Source of the DNA: Cryptomeria japonica
Lineage: Eukaryota > Streptophyta > Pinopsida > Cupressales > Cupressaceae
NCBI RefSeq assembly: GCF_030272615.1
Contig: NC_081413.1
Span: forward strand, 564,944,510-565,008,509
Direction of reading: 5' to 3'
DNA length: 64,000 nucleotides
A model generated the notes under the pieces. That model made no database searches and was not told where the DNA came from. It saw nothing but the letters and a program-made list of their open reading frames with translations. Both the position numbers and the translations under genes were made by a program. How positions within the stretch are numbered: position 1 is the stretch's first letter; each line of letters opens with the position of its first letter. Below, in pieces: positions 21,761 through 33,323 of this stretch.

Positions 21761-22758
21761 CAAGGTCGTTTACCGATCGAACACAATGAGTGGAGCCTAG
21801 ACCCAAGGTGCCACGTCGGACATCTATAGTCGTTGGATCTTCATAAAGGCCCGATTCGATGACCATGTTTTAATCACAGATTGGGCCTGCTAGATGCCTA
21901 TGTGGAGAGATCTCGCGCGTCCATATTCGCACAAATCTCTCAAATCGATGGTGGACATTTGAATTTGTGGTGGCCAATGAGTTGTGAATGCTCTGTGCAG
22001 GGTGGTTGTTGACCCAATGGTCGAGGATGTTTTTTGGACCCAGTCGGTGCCCCATTTCAAACTCGATCTCACTCCAACCACTGGATTTGCTCACCTTTAC
22101 TCCTAATTGGACCCTGTGGGCCGATTTCAGATGCCACCCATGCCCTCTTCGATGTAGTTCAAAGAATTTTTGGCTCTATAGGTACCCCCAGACACATTCA
22201 GATTCAGGGTTTTCCTTAATTCACGGGGATTTTTGTTTCTTCAGAGGCAGAGGACACTGTCAAAGCTGTCTCATGATGCCATCAGATTTGTCGATCTGAT
22301 CTCTCTCTCCTTTGATATTTTTGTAACCTAACTCAGGTGGGGTTAGGGTTTTCTCAAATGAAATCATTTGAGTTATGTGTGATCTATAAAGACAAATCTA
22401 TAACATTTTGATCAGATCTTTTCTTTTTTTTCTTCTGCAGAACTCTTCATGTTTCTCTGCACTTGTAAAAATTGCCTTGCCTTCTCATGAATAAAATTAG
22501 TCTATTTGCCTCATTTCGTTTCACTCAATTTGTGTAATGTCTTACCTCTTTGTTTGAATACATTCTTGTTGGTTTTCCCAAGCTGTAGGTGTAGCGTTGA
22601 TTCCTCTTTGGCTGGTACCTATGAACTGGTTTCAGTTCCTCTTGCCATTTTTCAAATTCCAACCTTCACTCACATTTAGGTGACAAATTAGGATAGAAAT
22701 CAATGCATACTTGGGGTAGTTTTATTGATGTTTTGTGCAGTCATAGGCAAGGGAGATA
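21761..22758. other. Non-coding, probably LTR-internal sequence
   Basis: I see no gene. The segment is GC-richer around 21,780-22,200 and has a signal-like AATAAAATTAG at about 22,490. Short open frames near 21,870-22,300 overlap each other on both strands and show no family motif. Confidence 0.45.
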
Positions 22759-23836
22759 TGTTGGTATTTTGGTATGGTTTTGTCAATGATGTCAACACTT
22801 ATTGAATACACCTACTTTGGAGATCTAGCAACATTCACTGGCAAGCAGTAATCTGTGCAACAGTTACTGGTATATGGTTAACCGACAGCATATAATGTTC
22901 ACTGGTACCTGGAATGACATGAAAGACACTTGGTAATATCGAAGACATCATGTGGACACTTTATTTTGAAGAAATAATCATTGGTATATTCATATTTGTA
23001 TATTTGCTTTTACCGGCAAATAGGTCCAGGTTATCTAGGGTTACACCGACAGGTTTATCTTTTCCAGATCAGCATGGCATGCTATGAAGATGATTTATTA
23101 TTGTTGTAAATGCATTAAGCCGACGTGTTTAATCAGTTATTGCATCAGATATTATATTATTTGTAAAATGTTTTTATTGTAATATCTTGTAGAGCCAACC
23201 TACTAAATTGGTCTTAGGGTATGGTATAAATGTAAGATCTTATTTGTAAGATCAAGTGTGGAATGCAAAAAAGATTTGAGTAAAGGTATATGCAAGATCA
23301 AGTAGAGGCATACACGAAGACATCATTTGAAGGTGAAGTTAGGTTTTTGTAGAAGCATATCAGCATTACACTAGTACTGAATCCAGCATATGAAGATGCT
23401 CTTTTGAGCAGTACATTCTTATTGGATTTAACCATCGAACTGTAATTAGTGTGACTCCCATTTGTGATTAAGCAGTGAGCTCTAGGCTGTTGGCCTTTCT
23501 ACATGTGCAGACCCCTCTTTGTACACTTACTATCTACAGTAGTATCATCTGATTGTGGGTAAGGTTTCCCACCGTGGTTTTTCCCGTAACAGGGTTTCCA
23601 CGTATAAATAATGGTGTCATGAGTTGTGGATGAGTTTATGTTTATGTTCCATGTTTCATGCATTAAATATTATTGGTATAGCAATTTACTGTTAACACTG
23701 TCTACCGGCATACTTAACTGGTTTACCGGTATTAAGCATTAAGTTGGTTAATAAGTTTTTGGTTTGAATTTATTATACAACTGATTCACCCCCCCCCCCC
23801 CCCCCCCCTCCTCTCAATTGTATCCAAGACCTAACT
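22759..23836 (+). repeat. 5' LTR of the copia element
   Basis: It is 1,078 bp and ends in CT where the 3' copy has CA. It contains a C tract of about 18 (23,790-23,808) that is shorter and interrupted in the 3' LTR. The promoter is probably near GGTATGGTATAAATG (about 23,217-23,231). Confidence 0.9.
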
Positions 23837-23838
23837 AT

Positions 23839-23850
23839 TGGTATCAGAGC
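23839..23850 (+). other. Primer-binding site of the copia element
   Basis: TGGTATCAGAGC is an exact match to the initiator-Met tRNA PBS, 2 nt beyond the LTR. Confidence 0.92.
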
Positions 23851-23892
23851 TTAGTCCTCTTTTGCAGAAGTTTCACAACTTGAGGAGATCCA

Positions 23893-26800
23893 ATGACTAC
23901 TAATTATTTCAGGAAGGACAGTCCTAAACTTGATGGAACCAACTATGGGATATGGAAGATCAGAATGGAGACACATCTAAATTGCATCGGTAAAGACATC
24001 TAGGAAGTTACTAAGAATGGTTATACTACTGTTGTAGCTGGTCAGACTTCTCCAACTACATTAGCCAAAGATGAAGAAAATGATTGCAAAGCAAGAGAAG
24101 CACTCTTGAGCGCATTATCAGATCAACAAATCATGGGATTATCTAATAGGTCTACTGCTAAAGCTATTTGGGATCATTTGGAAACACTGAATGAAGGAGA
24201 TTCCACAGTCAAAATTGCAAAACTTGAAAGCTTCTGAGTCAGGTATGAACATCTGAAAATGGAAGAAGATGAAAGGATTTCTGCTTTTATGGAAAGAGTA
24301 AATGAAATTGTTTTAGGTATCAAATGTTGTGGAGGAACCTTGAGTGAGGATGAAATTGTTTCAAAAATCTTAAGAGGTTTGCCACCAGCATATAAAATGA
24401 AGGTTACTGCTATAAATGAGTTGAGAACAATGCCTAATGCATCAGTAACTAGGGATACATTGATTGGAAAACTTTCAGCTTTTGAAATTGAGGAATTTGG
24501 TCATGTTGCTACTATAAAGACTGATTTGGCCTTTAAAGCATCAACATCATCTGCTCCATCATTTGACAAATCAGACTGGAGAGCCTTTTATGCAAAAGAA
24601 CTTGAAGAAACCAGAAAGGAGAATGAAGAGCTTGAAGAACTTGAAGCACTATTTGCAAGGAAAATGCCAAAAGGTCCAATTGGAAGTAAGTATGAAGGTA
24701 AAGCACCCTTTAAATGTTTTAACTGCAATAAGATTGGTCATATGGCTTCAAGATGCCCTGATAGACATGCTAGACTAAGAGAAGAAGCTAGAAGAACATA
24801 CAAGCCTAATCCTAAATATCAGAGATACAGATTTAAGAAGAACAAAGATAAATCTTGCTACATTGTGGACGAAGGTGTGACTGATGATTCTGATGAGGAT
24901 CCAACAGACAATGGATGGGTTTTTATTGCTATAACAGAAGATCAACCGACACCTATTGCTCAACGGGTAGAACAAGCCCTAGCAGCTAAAGTTGAATCAA
25001 AGGATGAATGGATTATTGGCTCAGGATGCTCACATCACATGACTAGAGACAAAGGTAAATTCTTGAACTTTCAAGAATACAATGGAGGTTTAGTAAGATT
25101 TGGAGATGACAAAGCCTATTCAATCAAAGGTAAGGGTTCAATATCTCTTGATGGTAAACATAACACTGACAATGTCTACTATGTTGAAGGATTAAAACAT
25201 AATCTTCTAAGTGTTGGTCAATTAGTTGAGAAGGGTTTTCAGTTACAATTTAAAAATGGAAAATGCAAAATCATGAATAGAACTAGTTTGGAAATTGCAA
25301 CCGGTAATAAGACTAGAGGTAATATCTTTCATTTGAATAACAGTGAAAAGGCATGCTTAATTGCACATATAGATGAAAGTTGGTTATGGCATAAAAGACT
25401 ATGTCATGTAAATTTTGATTGCATGGTAAAAATCAGTACTTCTAAGGCAGTTAGAGATCTACCTAAAATTGTGAAACCTCAGAATACAATTTGCAAGGAA
25501 TGTCAATTTGGAAAACAAGTTAGAGCTAGTTTCAAAAGTATTCCAGAAAAATCCAATAATGCTCTTGATTTAATTCACATTGATTTATGTGGTCCAGCTA
25601 GAACTAAAAGCTTACAAGGTGATAGATATTTCATGCTAATTATTGATGATTATTCTAGAATGTGTTGGGTTACTTTTCTCAGAGAAAAATCAGAAGCACT
25701 TGGGAAGTTCAAACTATTCAAAGCAATGGTTGAAAATGAAACTGGTAAGAAAATCAAATGTTTAAGATCAGATCAAGGAGGAGAATTCACATCTAAAGAC
25801 TTTAATACATTCTGTGAAGTGAATGGAATCAAAAGACAGTTATCAGCACCTCATACACCATAGCAGAATGGAGTTGTTGAAAGGAAAAATAGAACTATCT
25901 TGGATGCAGCAAGAAGTATGTTATCAAAAGCAAATCTACCACATGTGTACTGGAGAGAGGCAGTAAGCACTGCCGTCTATACATTCAACAAAGTTCACAT
26001 CAAAGGTGAAACTGGTAAGACCCCTCATGAACTATGGTTTGGTAATATTCCTACTCTTAAGTATTTCAGAATTTTTGGAAGTAAATGTTATATTAGAAGA
26101 GATGAGTATATTGGCAAATTTGATCCTAGAAGTGATGAAGGAATATTTCTTGGTTATTCATTTAAGAGCAAGGCATATAGATGTTTTAATAAAAGATTGC
26201 AGAAAATTGTTGAGAGTACAAATGTAAAGATTGATGAACAATTCAGAGGAACTTCAAGGTATATAGACTCTGAACCGGCAACAGAAATTGTGACAAATGA
26301 ACCTACACTGAACCCACCGGTACAAAATGAAGATCCAGTTACCCCGGTATCATCAGAGGATTCCACAGTAATTGAAGAACAATAGCAAACTAAGACACCC
26401 CGGTATGTAAGACTAAATCATTCTGAAGATCAGATAATTGGAAACAAATTTAAAGGAGTTATGACAAGAGGAAGATTGGCAAATGAAGAGGTATGTCTTA
26501 TTTCTCAAATTGAACCATTATCTATCAATGAGGCATGTGAAGATAAATTTTGGATTAAAGCTATGGAAGAAGAATTAGGACAAATTGAGAAAAATAATAC
26601 TTGGACATTAGTTCCCTGGCCTAAAGATAAAAATGTAATTGGAACCAAATGGGTATTTAGAAACAAACTTAATGAAGATGGTAAGGTTGTCAGAAATAAA
26701 GCAAGACTAGTGTGTAAGGGATATTCTTAGAAAGAAAGAGTTGATTACAATGAAACCTTTGCACTGGTAGCTAGAATTGAGGCAGTTAGATTATTCTTGG

Positions 26801-28025
26801 CCTTTGTAGCTCACAAGGATTACAAAGTTTATCAAATGGATATTAAATGTGCATTTTTGAATGGAGATCTTGAAGAGGAAGTTTATATTGAACAACCTGA
26901 TAGATTTTCTTTGACAGATGACAATGATATGGTTTGCAAGTTAAGAAAATCTCTGTATGGATTAAAACAAGCCCCAAGAGCTTGGTATGCAAGATTGGTT
27001 TTACTAAAGGAAATGCAGATAGCAATTTATATTACAAAGTAACTAATGATGACATCTTGATTATTGAAGTATTTGTTGATGATATAATCTTTGGAGGAGA
27101 AGATGGATTATGTAAAGAATTTTCTCTTGAAATGCAGCAAGAATTTGAAATGTCTATGATTGGAGAAATAAAATTCTTTTTTAGGATTATAGATTTTACA
27201 GACTGATAAAGGTATATTTTTGAGTCAATCTAAGTACTTGAAAGAACTACTAAAGAAATTTGGGATGGAGAACTCTAAACCGGTAAGCACACCTATGACT
27301 ACAAATGACAAATTATCTCAAAGGGATGAATCTACACTTGTTAATCCAACTAGATACAAATCTATGATAGGAGGTTTACTGTATTTGACACAAACTAGAC
27401 CTGATATTATGAATGCAATATGTATAGTTTCTAGATTTCAGAGTAATCCTAGGGAAAATCATGAATCAGCAGTGAAAAGGATTTTTCGGTACTTACAAGG
27501 CACAACAAATCTTGGATTATAGTATCCTAAAGATGAAAATTTTGATCTATGTGCATATACAGATGCAAATTGGGCAGGAGATGTGGATGATAGAAAAAGA
27601 ACCACTAGAGGAGCATTCTTTCTTGGAAAGAGATTAGTTTCTTGGTTGAGTAAGAAACAGAGTTGTACATCTTTATCAATAGCAGAATCAGAATATGTTG
27701 CAGCAGCAACAAACTGTACATAGGTACTTTGGCTTAAGCAAATGTTGAAAGACATAATTTAAAATGCAAGGAACCTATTACTATATACTGTGATAACACT
27801 GCAGCAATTGATATATCTAAAAATCCGGTATTACATTCTAAAACAAAACATGTTTCTATCAAACTAAATTTTCTAAGGGAAAAAGTTGAAGAAAAAGAGA
27901 TAAAATTGGTTTATGTGAATACTAAAGAACAACTTGCAGATATTTTCACAAAACCTTTGCCTAAGGAGACTTTTGAGTATCTCAGAGATCAGCTTGGAGT
28001 CATACCACCACCAGTAGAGACTTAG
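23893..28025 (+). pseudogene. Copia gag-pol polyprotein
   Basis: The ATG at 23,893 gives MTTNYFRKDSPKLDGTNYG, the usual N-terminal Gag. The zinc knuckle is CFNCNKIGHMASRC (24,714-24,757). The protease site reads WIIGSGCSHHMTRDK (25,009-25,055), with Gly where the catalytic Asp belongs. Integrase has HIDLCGPARTKS, LIIDDYSRMCWVTFL, LRSDQGGEFTSKDF and QNGVVERKNRT (25,575-25,900). Reverse transcriptase has WTLVPWPKDKNVIGTKWVF, YQMDIKCAFLNGDLEEEVY, SLYGLKQAPRAWY and FVDDIIFGG (26,600-27,105). RNase H has CAYTDANWAGD, SIAESEYVAAA and KPLPKETFEYLR. Stops: 24,001 and 24,236 in gag, 25,861 in integrase, 26,383, 26,728, 27,190, 27,521 and 27,721. A deletion of about 28 nt with frameshift follows RAWYARL (near 27,000), and an extra T shifts frame near 27,180. 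Confidence 0.93.
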
Positions 28026-28418
28026 ATAGTTGATGATTGTCATCAACCGACAGAATTAAATGGACAAATCTTTTATCCCGGTATTTGCTGAGGAAGCTAC
28101 TTCTCAGGGGGAGTAGTTGGTATATTGAATTGGTTGGTATTTTGTATGAACTTGACCTTTTGTGACTTTGGCATTTGATGTCAAAGGGGGAGAGATATCT
28201 ATGGAAAAACACAGTATCTTTTTGGTAAGAAAAAGAGATTTTAAGGGAGAGATTTTGAAAAACACATTTAAAGAAAAAAAGAAAATTGGTATGAGAAATT
28301 GGTATTGTTACTCCCAGGGGGAGAAATGAAGATTGTTGGTTTTTGTATTTGGCATTTTTGTTTTGGCACTTTGATGGTTTTTCCATCTTGTGTTTCCATC
28401 AATGCCAAAGGGGGAGAT
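28026..28418 (+). other. 3' untranslated part of copia element with repeated polypurine tracts
   Basis: Four GGGGGAG runs occur in this gap: TCAGGGGGAGTAG (about 28,104), AAAGGGGGAGAG (about 28,182), CAGGGGGAGAAATG (about 28,316) and AAAGGGGGAGATTG (28,408-28,420). Only the last touches the 3' LTR, so it is the functional plus-strand primer site by position. The others could be extra priming sites or relics of tandem duplication, since the words around them are also alike. Confidence 0.75.
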
Positions 28419-29478
28419 TGTTGGTATTTTGGTATGGTTTTGTCATTGATGTCAACACCTACTGAATACACCTACTTTGGAGATCCAGCAACATTCACCG
28501 ACAAGCAGTAATCTGTGCAACAGTTACTAGTATATGGTTAACTAGCAGGATATAATGTTCACCAGTACCTGGAATGACATGGAAGACACATGGTAATATC
28601 GAAGACATCATGTGGATACTTTATTTTCAAGAAATAATCATTGGTATATTCATATTTGTATATTTGCTTTTATCGACAAATAGGTCCAGGTTATCTAGGG
28701 TTACACCGATAGGTTTATCTTTTCCAGATCAGCATGGCACACTATGGAGATGATTTATTATTGTTGTAAATGCATTAAGCCGACATGTTTAATCGGTTAT
28801 TGCATCGGATATTATATTATTTGTAAAATGTTTTTATTGTAATATCTTGTAGAGCCGACCTACTAAAATTGGTCTTAGGGTATGGTATAAATGTAAGATC
28901 TTATTTGTAAGATCAAGTGTGGAATGCAAAAAAGATTTGAGTAAAGGTATATGCAAGATCAAGCAGAGGCATACACGAAGACATCATTTGAAGGTGAAGT
29001 TAGGTTTTTGTAGAAGCATATCAACATTACATCGGTACTGAATCTAGCATATGAAGATGCTATTTTGAGCAGTGCATTCTTATTGGATTTAACCATCCAA
29101 CTGTAATCAGTGTGACTCCCATTTGTGATTGAGCAGTGAGCTCTAGGCTGTTGGCCTTTCTACATGTGCAGACCCCTCTTTGTACCCTTACTATCTATAG
29201 TAGTATCATTTGATTGTGGGTAAGGTTTCCCACCGTGGTTTTTCCCCTTACAGGGTTTCCACGTACAAATATTGGCATCATGAGTTGTGGATGAGTTTAT
29301 GTTTATGTTTCATGCATTAAATATTACCAGTATAGCAATTTACTGTTAACATTGTCTACCGACATACTTAACTAGTTTACCAGTATTAAGCATTAAGCTG
29401 GTTAATAAGTTTTTGGTTTGAATTTATTATACAACTGATTCACCCGCCCCCCCTCTCAGTTGTATCCGAGACCTAACA
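28419..29478 (+). repeat. 3' LTR of the copia element
   Basis: It is 1,060 bp and closely similar to the 5' copy, ending ACCTAACA. Many differences between the two LTRs are transitions, for example CCGG-type sites changed to CTGG or CCAG. Confidence 0.92.
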
Positions 29479-29531
29479 AGATCATCATTTTAGTCTGGGT
29501 GCAAATCCTTTTTCCCTTCTTTCATACATTC

Positions 29532-29534
<3 letters not shown>

Positions 29535-29569
<35 letters not shown>
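29535..29569. repeat. (TC)n microsatellite
   Basis: About 17 TC units lie just after the copia insertion, in the older host sequence. Confidence 0.95.
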
Positions 29570-29570
<1 letters not shown>

Positions 29571-29984
29571 TTTTCCTGAGAATCAATAAATTAGTTTTAC
29601 CAAATGCTGGGTTGGTCCAACACTCTGCATTTCAGATTGAAGAGGAAGTCGACCTTCTTCGAAGATTCAACCTCACAATAGTGCAAGGTCCCACACTTGA
29701 GAGGTTGTTTCTATATTTCACAAGGTTGGTGATCAAGCCTGATCACCAAGGGTGCAAAATTTTGTGACAACATTTACTTACCCCTACAAAACAAACCGTT
29801 AGAAGTTTTCAGATTTGTCTTTGACCGCTCGAAACACCCCTGCAAGAAAAATCATTAGAAGTTTCAATGTAAGTCTTTAGCCGATCAAAACATCTCTGTT
29901 ATCCTTTCCACATGCTATAGACAAACCATTAGTAGCATAAATCAATATTACAACATCAATTTTTTATTTTACTTTTTTGGATTT

Positions 29985-30450
29985 TTTCTAAAATTAGAAA
30001 ACTTGCTAAAAATGGAAACCTACCAGAAATGGAAACCTATCAGATTTAGAAACCTACTAAAAATGAAAAAAATGTTAGATTTAGAAACCTACTAAAACTT
30101 GAAACCTGTTAGATTCAGAAACCTGCTAAAAACGAAAATTATCGGATTTAGAAACTAGCTAAAAATAGAAACCTCCCATATTTAGAAACCTGCTAAAAAT
30201 GAAAAAATTGCCAGATTTAGAAACCTTTCATATTTAGAAACTGACTAAAAACATAAATTGCCAGATTTATAAACCTCCTAAAAATAGAAACCCGCTAAAA
30301 ATGGAAATTTCTAGATTTAGTAACCTGCAAGATTTAGAAACTTGCTAAAAATTGAAACCTTCTAGATTTAGAAACCTTCTAAAAATGGAAATTTCCAGCT
30401 TTAGAAAACTTGCCAAATTTAGAAAACCTACTAAAAATGGCAACCTGCAA
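29985..30450. repeat. AT-rich minisatellite of GAAACCT units
   Basis: Two short words alternate many times: (A)GATTTAGAAACCT and GCTAAAAATGGAAACCT. The unit length is variable, roughly 16-35 bp, with indels. No reading frame survives. Confidence 0.8.
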
Positions 30451-30865
30451 ATAGAATTAAATTGACCCATGAAGTGGGTCCCACCAGGCATGCTAGAAAA
30501 TGTGTGAGTTAAATATGCGTGCTAAGAATTAAATAGTTGAAACAACAAGGAAATCAACCAAGCAAGCCATTAACTCAAACAACTCAAGATTGGGATATTT
30601 AAAAAGAAAGAAATGAAGCATAAAACAAGTGAATGCAAACCTCATTTACCAACTTTGATTCGATTTTCCCATGTTCGGATGTGCACTCATGATGGAGCTT
30701 GTGCTTGATTGTGCTCCATGATGTTGTCAGGCTGATTGGATTTAAGATATGAGGATAGGATGATGAATTATGAAGATGGATTTCGGCATTATCATAGTAT
30801 GGATATGATAAGTGTGGGTGAAATGTTGCACTATGGCATTACGAATGTATGAAAGTGGATGAAAT

Positions 30866-31408
30866 TTTGCATTATAACAATGCAATGTAATAAAAGTGGA
30901 TGATTTGATTGAAAAAGAGGGGGGATTAAATAGGAGAAGGGAGGAGAGGAAGGAATTTGAGAATACAACACTTGTACTCAAGGAGGAAAAGTGGCAATCC
31001 AAGGAATGAAAAGTGGAACAAGATTCCACACTTTTCCTCAAAGAGAATAAGTGGCTCAAAAGGGAAAGACAAGTTTCCTTAAGTTAAACACATGTCAAAA
31101 GAGGTTTGACATGTGTCCTCAAGGACACATGTCTCTTTTGGGAGGAAGCCACCTAAAAAAGGCACACACATGTGAGGGGAGGTTAGGATAAGGTTAGTTT
31201 GGGGGTATAGGGTTGGTTAGAACCCATGGGTTAGATTGGAGGTTAGATTAGAAGAGGGTTAATTAGTTAGTTAGGAGTTAGGAGCCATGTGCTCTAAAGG
31301 GAATATTTGAATTTAAATAATTCAAATAAAAGGAAGAAAAAAAGGAATTAATTAATTGGTTTAATTAATTCATGGATTTGGAAAAGAGGGGAATTAATTA
31401 ATTGGATT
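30866..31408 (-). mobile_element. LTR segment, left arm of a large inverted repeat
   Basis: This is the reverse complement of 33,324-33,888 over about 540 bp, including AATTAATTAATTGG blocks, the GAGCACATGGCTCCTAACTC region and the palindromes around ACACATGTCAAA. It lacks the first ~130 bp and the last few bases of the right-hand LTR. No PBS or gene adjoins it. Confidence 0.8.
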
Positions 31409-33176
31409 ATTTAATTATCTAACCATTTCCTCCTTTTTCCATCTACCTACCATATACATCATATCCTATCCATTTCACTTCCTCCATCCTCCTTGGATCT
31501 TGATGAAAAGAAAAGGCCACCATTTATACATGCTTTGGACACCTCTTGGCTTCCGTTTCTCTGCTACAATTTTCTTTCACATGTCTTTGTGATCCTCATT
31601 CACCTATCACCCTATCTTCAATCCATTTTCCTCAACTTCCTATCCTCCTATCAGTCATCTTATCATATCCATAAATCTGCGAGGCCCTTGTCTCCCAATT
31701 CCTCCATCTCTTATCCTATCCATTCATCCACCAATCCTTGGACCTACCAGTTCCTCAATCCCTTCAATAACTTGATTCATCTCCAATCCTTTTCATCCTA
31801 TCCTCAATCCTTTCATTCCTCCCATCATATCATTCCATCACATCTTTCATCCCTTGTCATTGGTATCTAGCTCTAGGCTACCCTCGCGCAATCCAATTCC
31901 ATTATGTCCAAATCAATCCATCTACTACTTGCATTCCACCATCGCGTGCAAATATTATCCATCTTCCTTAGCTATCCAAGGTTAAACACTAATCGAATCA
32001 TGCAATCATATCCTTGCTCTTGTTCCCAGCCTTGCTACAAGACTTGATCCAACCCATCAATCATCAATCTCTCATGGATTTTCATCTTGACTAGGGCAAC
32101 AACAAGCATGTCCTTGGGTCTTCTTCCATCATTCATATATCTTATACATCTTGTAAATAGGTGTCACTGTACATAGCTGCACGTGTCAATCCAATCCTTC
32201 GAGATCATGTCCTATCAACTGGTTCTTCAACAATCATCTTTGAGCATCTATGTCATCATGATTGTATCAAGTACCTTTTGTCTTATCCATCGAAGTGTCA
32301 TCTATCATTTGTCTTATACATGATGTATCCTTCCTGAAACCAGACATTTTGATCTATCTTAGTCTTATATAGGATGTATCCTTCCTGAAACTAGACGTCA
32401 TGATCATTTTTGTCTTATACAGGAGGTACCCTCTCTAAAACCAGACATCATCAAATCCAATCAATTATCCTTTGACAAAAGATATTTGAGGCCCTCTTGT
32501 TGGATTTGATTCTTTTTTTATCTTTGTTTATCTTTTTAAGCTCCTTAGGTCCTATTTCCTCTTGGTCGCCATGATCCTTTATATCATGGTGCACTAGGAA
32601 TAACAAGGCTCGGGATGTGATCTTGTTGCTTTTGCTTTTTGCTTGGTGTATCTTTTGGATGTGTTCCTTGTTTTACCCTCATGAGGTCTTTGTTATTTTA
32701 TGTTACACTACGACATATCTTCTTCTTGGGGTTCTTTTAGCACTGTTGTCTGCAAGGTATCCATAACTCTATGTGGTGCTTGATTAGCATGTGTGTTTGT
32801 TTATTGTGTCAGTTGACCATGCATTGGTTTTGAAATTCCACCCTGGCTCCTTATACCTTGGTGACTCATAGACACTGCTAAATCAAAATAAGTGCTCCAT
32901 GAAGTCCCGTTTTCGCAGGTTCTTGCACTCCATCATGTTTCGATCTTCATCTTTTTTGCATTCGCATTATCTCCTCTTACCGTGCTTCTTGCTTTCCATC
33001 CTGTCCGCTAGGGCAATGTTTCTTTTGAGACATCGCCCAATCCTTTCTCCCCGTGCACCCTCTTGAGGGGGCATCTCTACCCATACCTTCATTCGCTTGG
33101 GGCATCTTTTCTCTCCCCTTTTTCTTCTCTCGCAAGTGTCTTATTGTCTTCACATCGACGCTATTCTAGTGCCACC
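31409..33176 (+). other. Internal region of a decayed LTR element, no ORF
   Basis: The first 450 bp are C/T-rich on the plus strand (many ATCC and TTCC words). Coding motifs for Gag or Pol are absent. A tandem repeat sits at 32,305-32,460. The segment ends at a polypurine tract, so it is probably the 3' untranslated part of the element whose 3' LTR starts at 33,191. Confidence 0.45.
32305..32460. repeat. Three tandem copies of a ~52-bp unit
   Basis: The shared words are GTCTTATACAGGATGTATCC, then TTCCTGAAACCAGACATCAT. Copies begin near 32,304, 32,362 and 32,411. The third has GGAGGTACCCTCTCTAAAAC in place of the consensus. Confidence 0.8.
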
Positions 33177-33323
33177 GCGAAGAGGGGCAAAATGTAAACA
33201 CTTAAATTTGGCTAATTAATTTAGTCAAATTTATTCCCTTTATCCATTTAATTAATTAAGCCCATCCCTTGAATTAATTAATCTAGTTAATTAACTCTCC
33301 CCTTCCAATCCCTTGAATTAATT

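Larger units (their letters stand above)
22759..29478 (+). mobile_element. Complete Ty1/copia retrotransposon, inactivated
   Basis: LTRs at 22,759-23,836 and 28,419-29,478 share the start TGTTGGTATTTTGGTATGG and the end region CAACTGATTCACCC and CCTAAC. A PBS follows the left LTR and a polypurine tract precedes the right one. Flanks are AGATA (22,754-22,758) and AGATC (29,479-29,483), a 5-bp target duplication with one mismatch. Integrase precedes reverse transcriptase, the order that defines copia. At least seven stops and two frameshifts break the polyprotein. Confidence 0.93.
14149..29766 (+). mobile_element. Possible large LTR interrupted by two nested retrotransposons
   Basis: If the chromovirus (14,512-20,578) and the copia element (22,759-29,478) are set aside, about 2.8 kb of older sequence remains continuous. 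It starts after a polypurine run with TGTAACTATC, contains the CTTATCCC hairpin array, promoter-like and termination-like AT-rich parts (AATAAAATTAG near 22,490; AATCAATAAA near 29,582), and may end at TGTGACAACA (29,766). No PBS follows and no second copy is in the window. It may be a solo or 3' LTR. The limits are inferred and not proven. Confidence 0.3.

Noticed and set aside
23839-23850. tRNA-like words TGGTATCAGAGC and relatives (also at 8,877 and 15,219)
   Set aside because: These are primer-binding sites complementary to a tRNA 3' end. No cloverleaf can be formed around them, so no tRNA gene is called.
31493-31870. 125-codon Ser/His/Pro-rich ORF
   Set aside because: It lies in a low-complexity C/T-rich stretch, with no domain and no conserved start context, inside a decayed LTR element.
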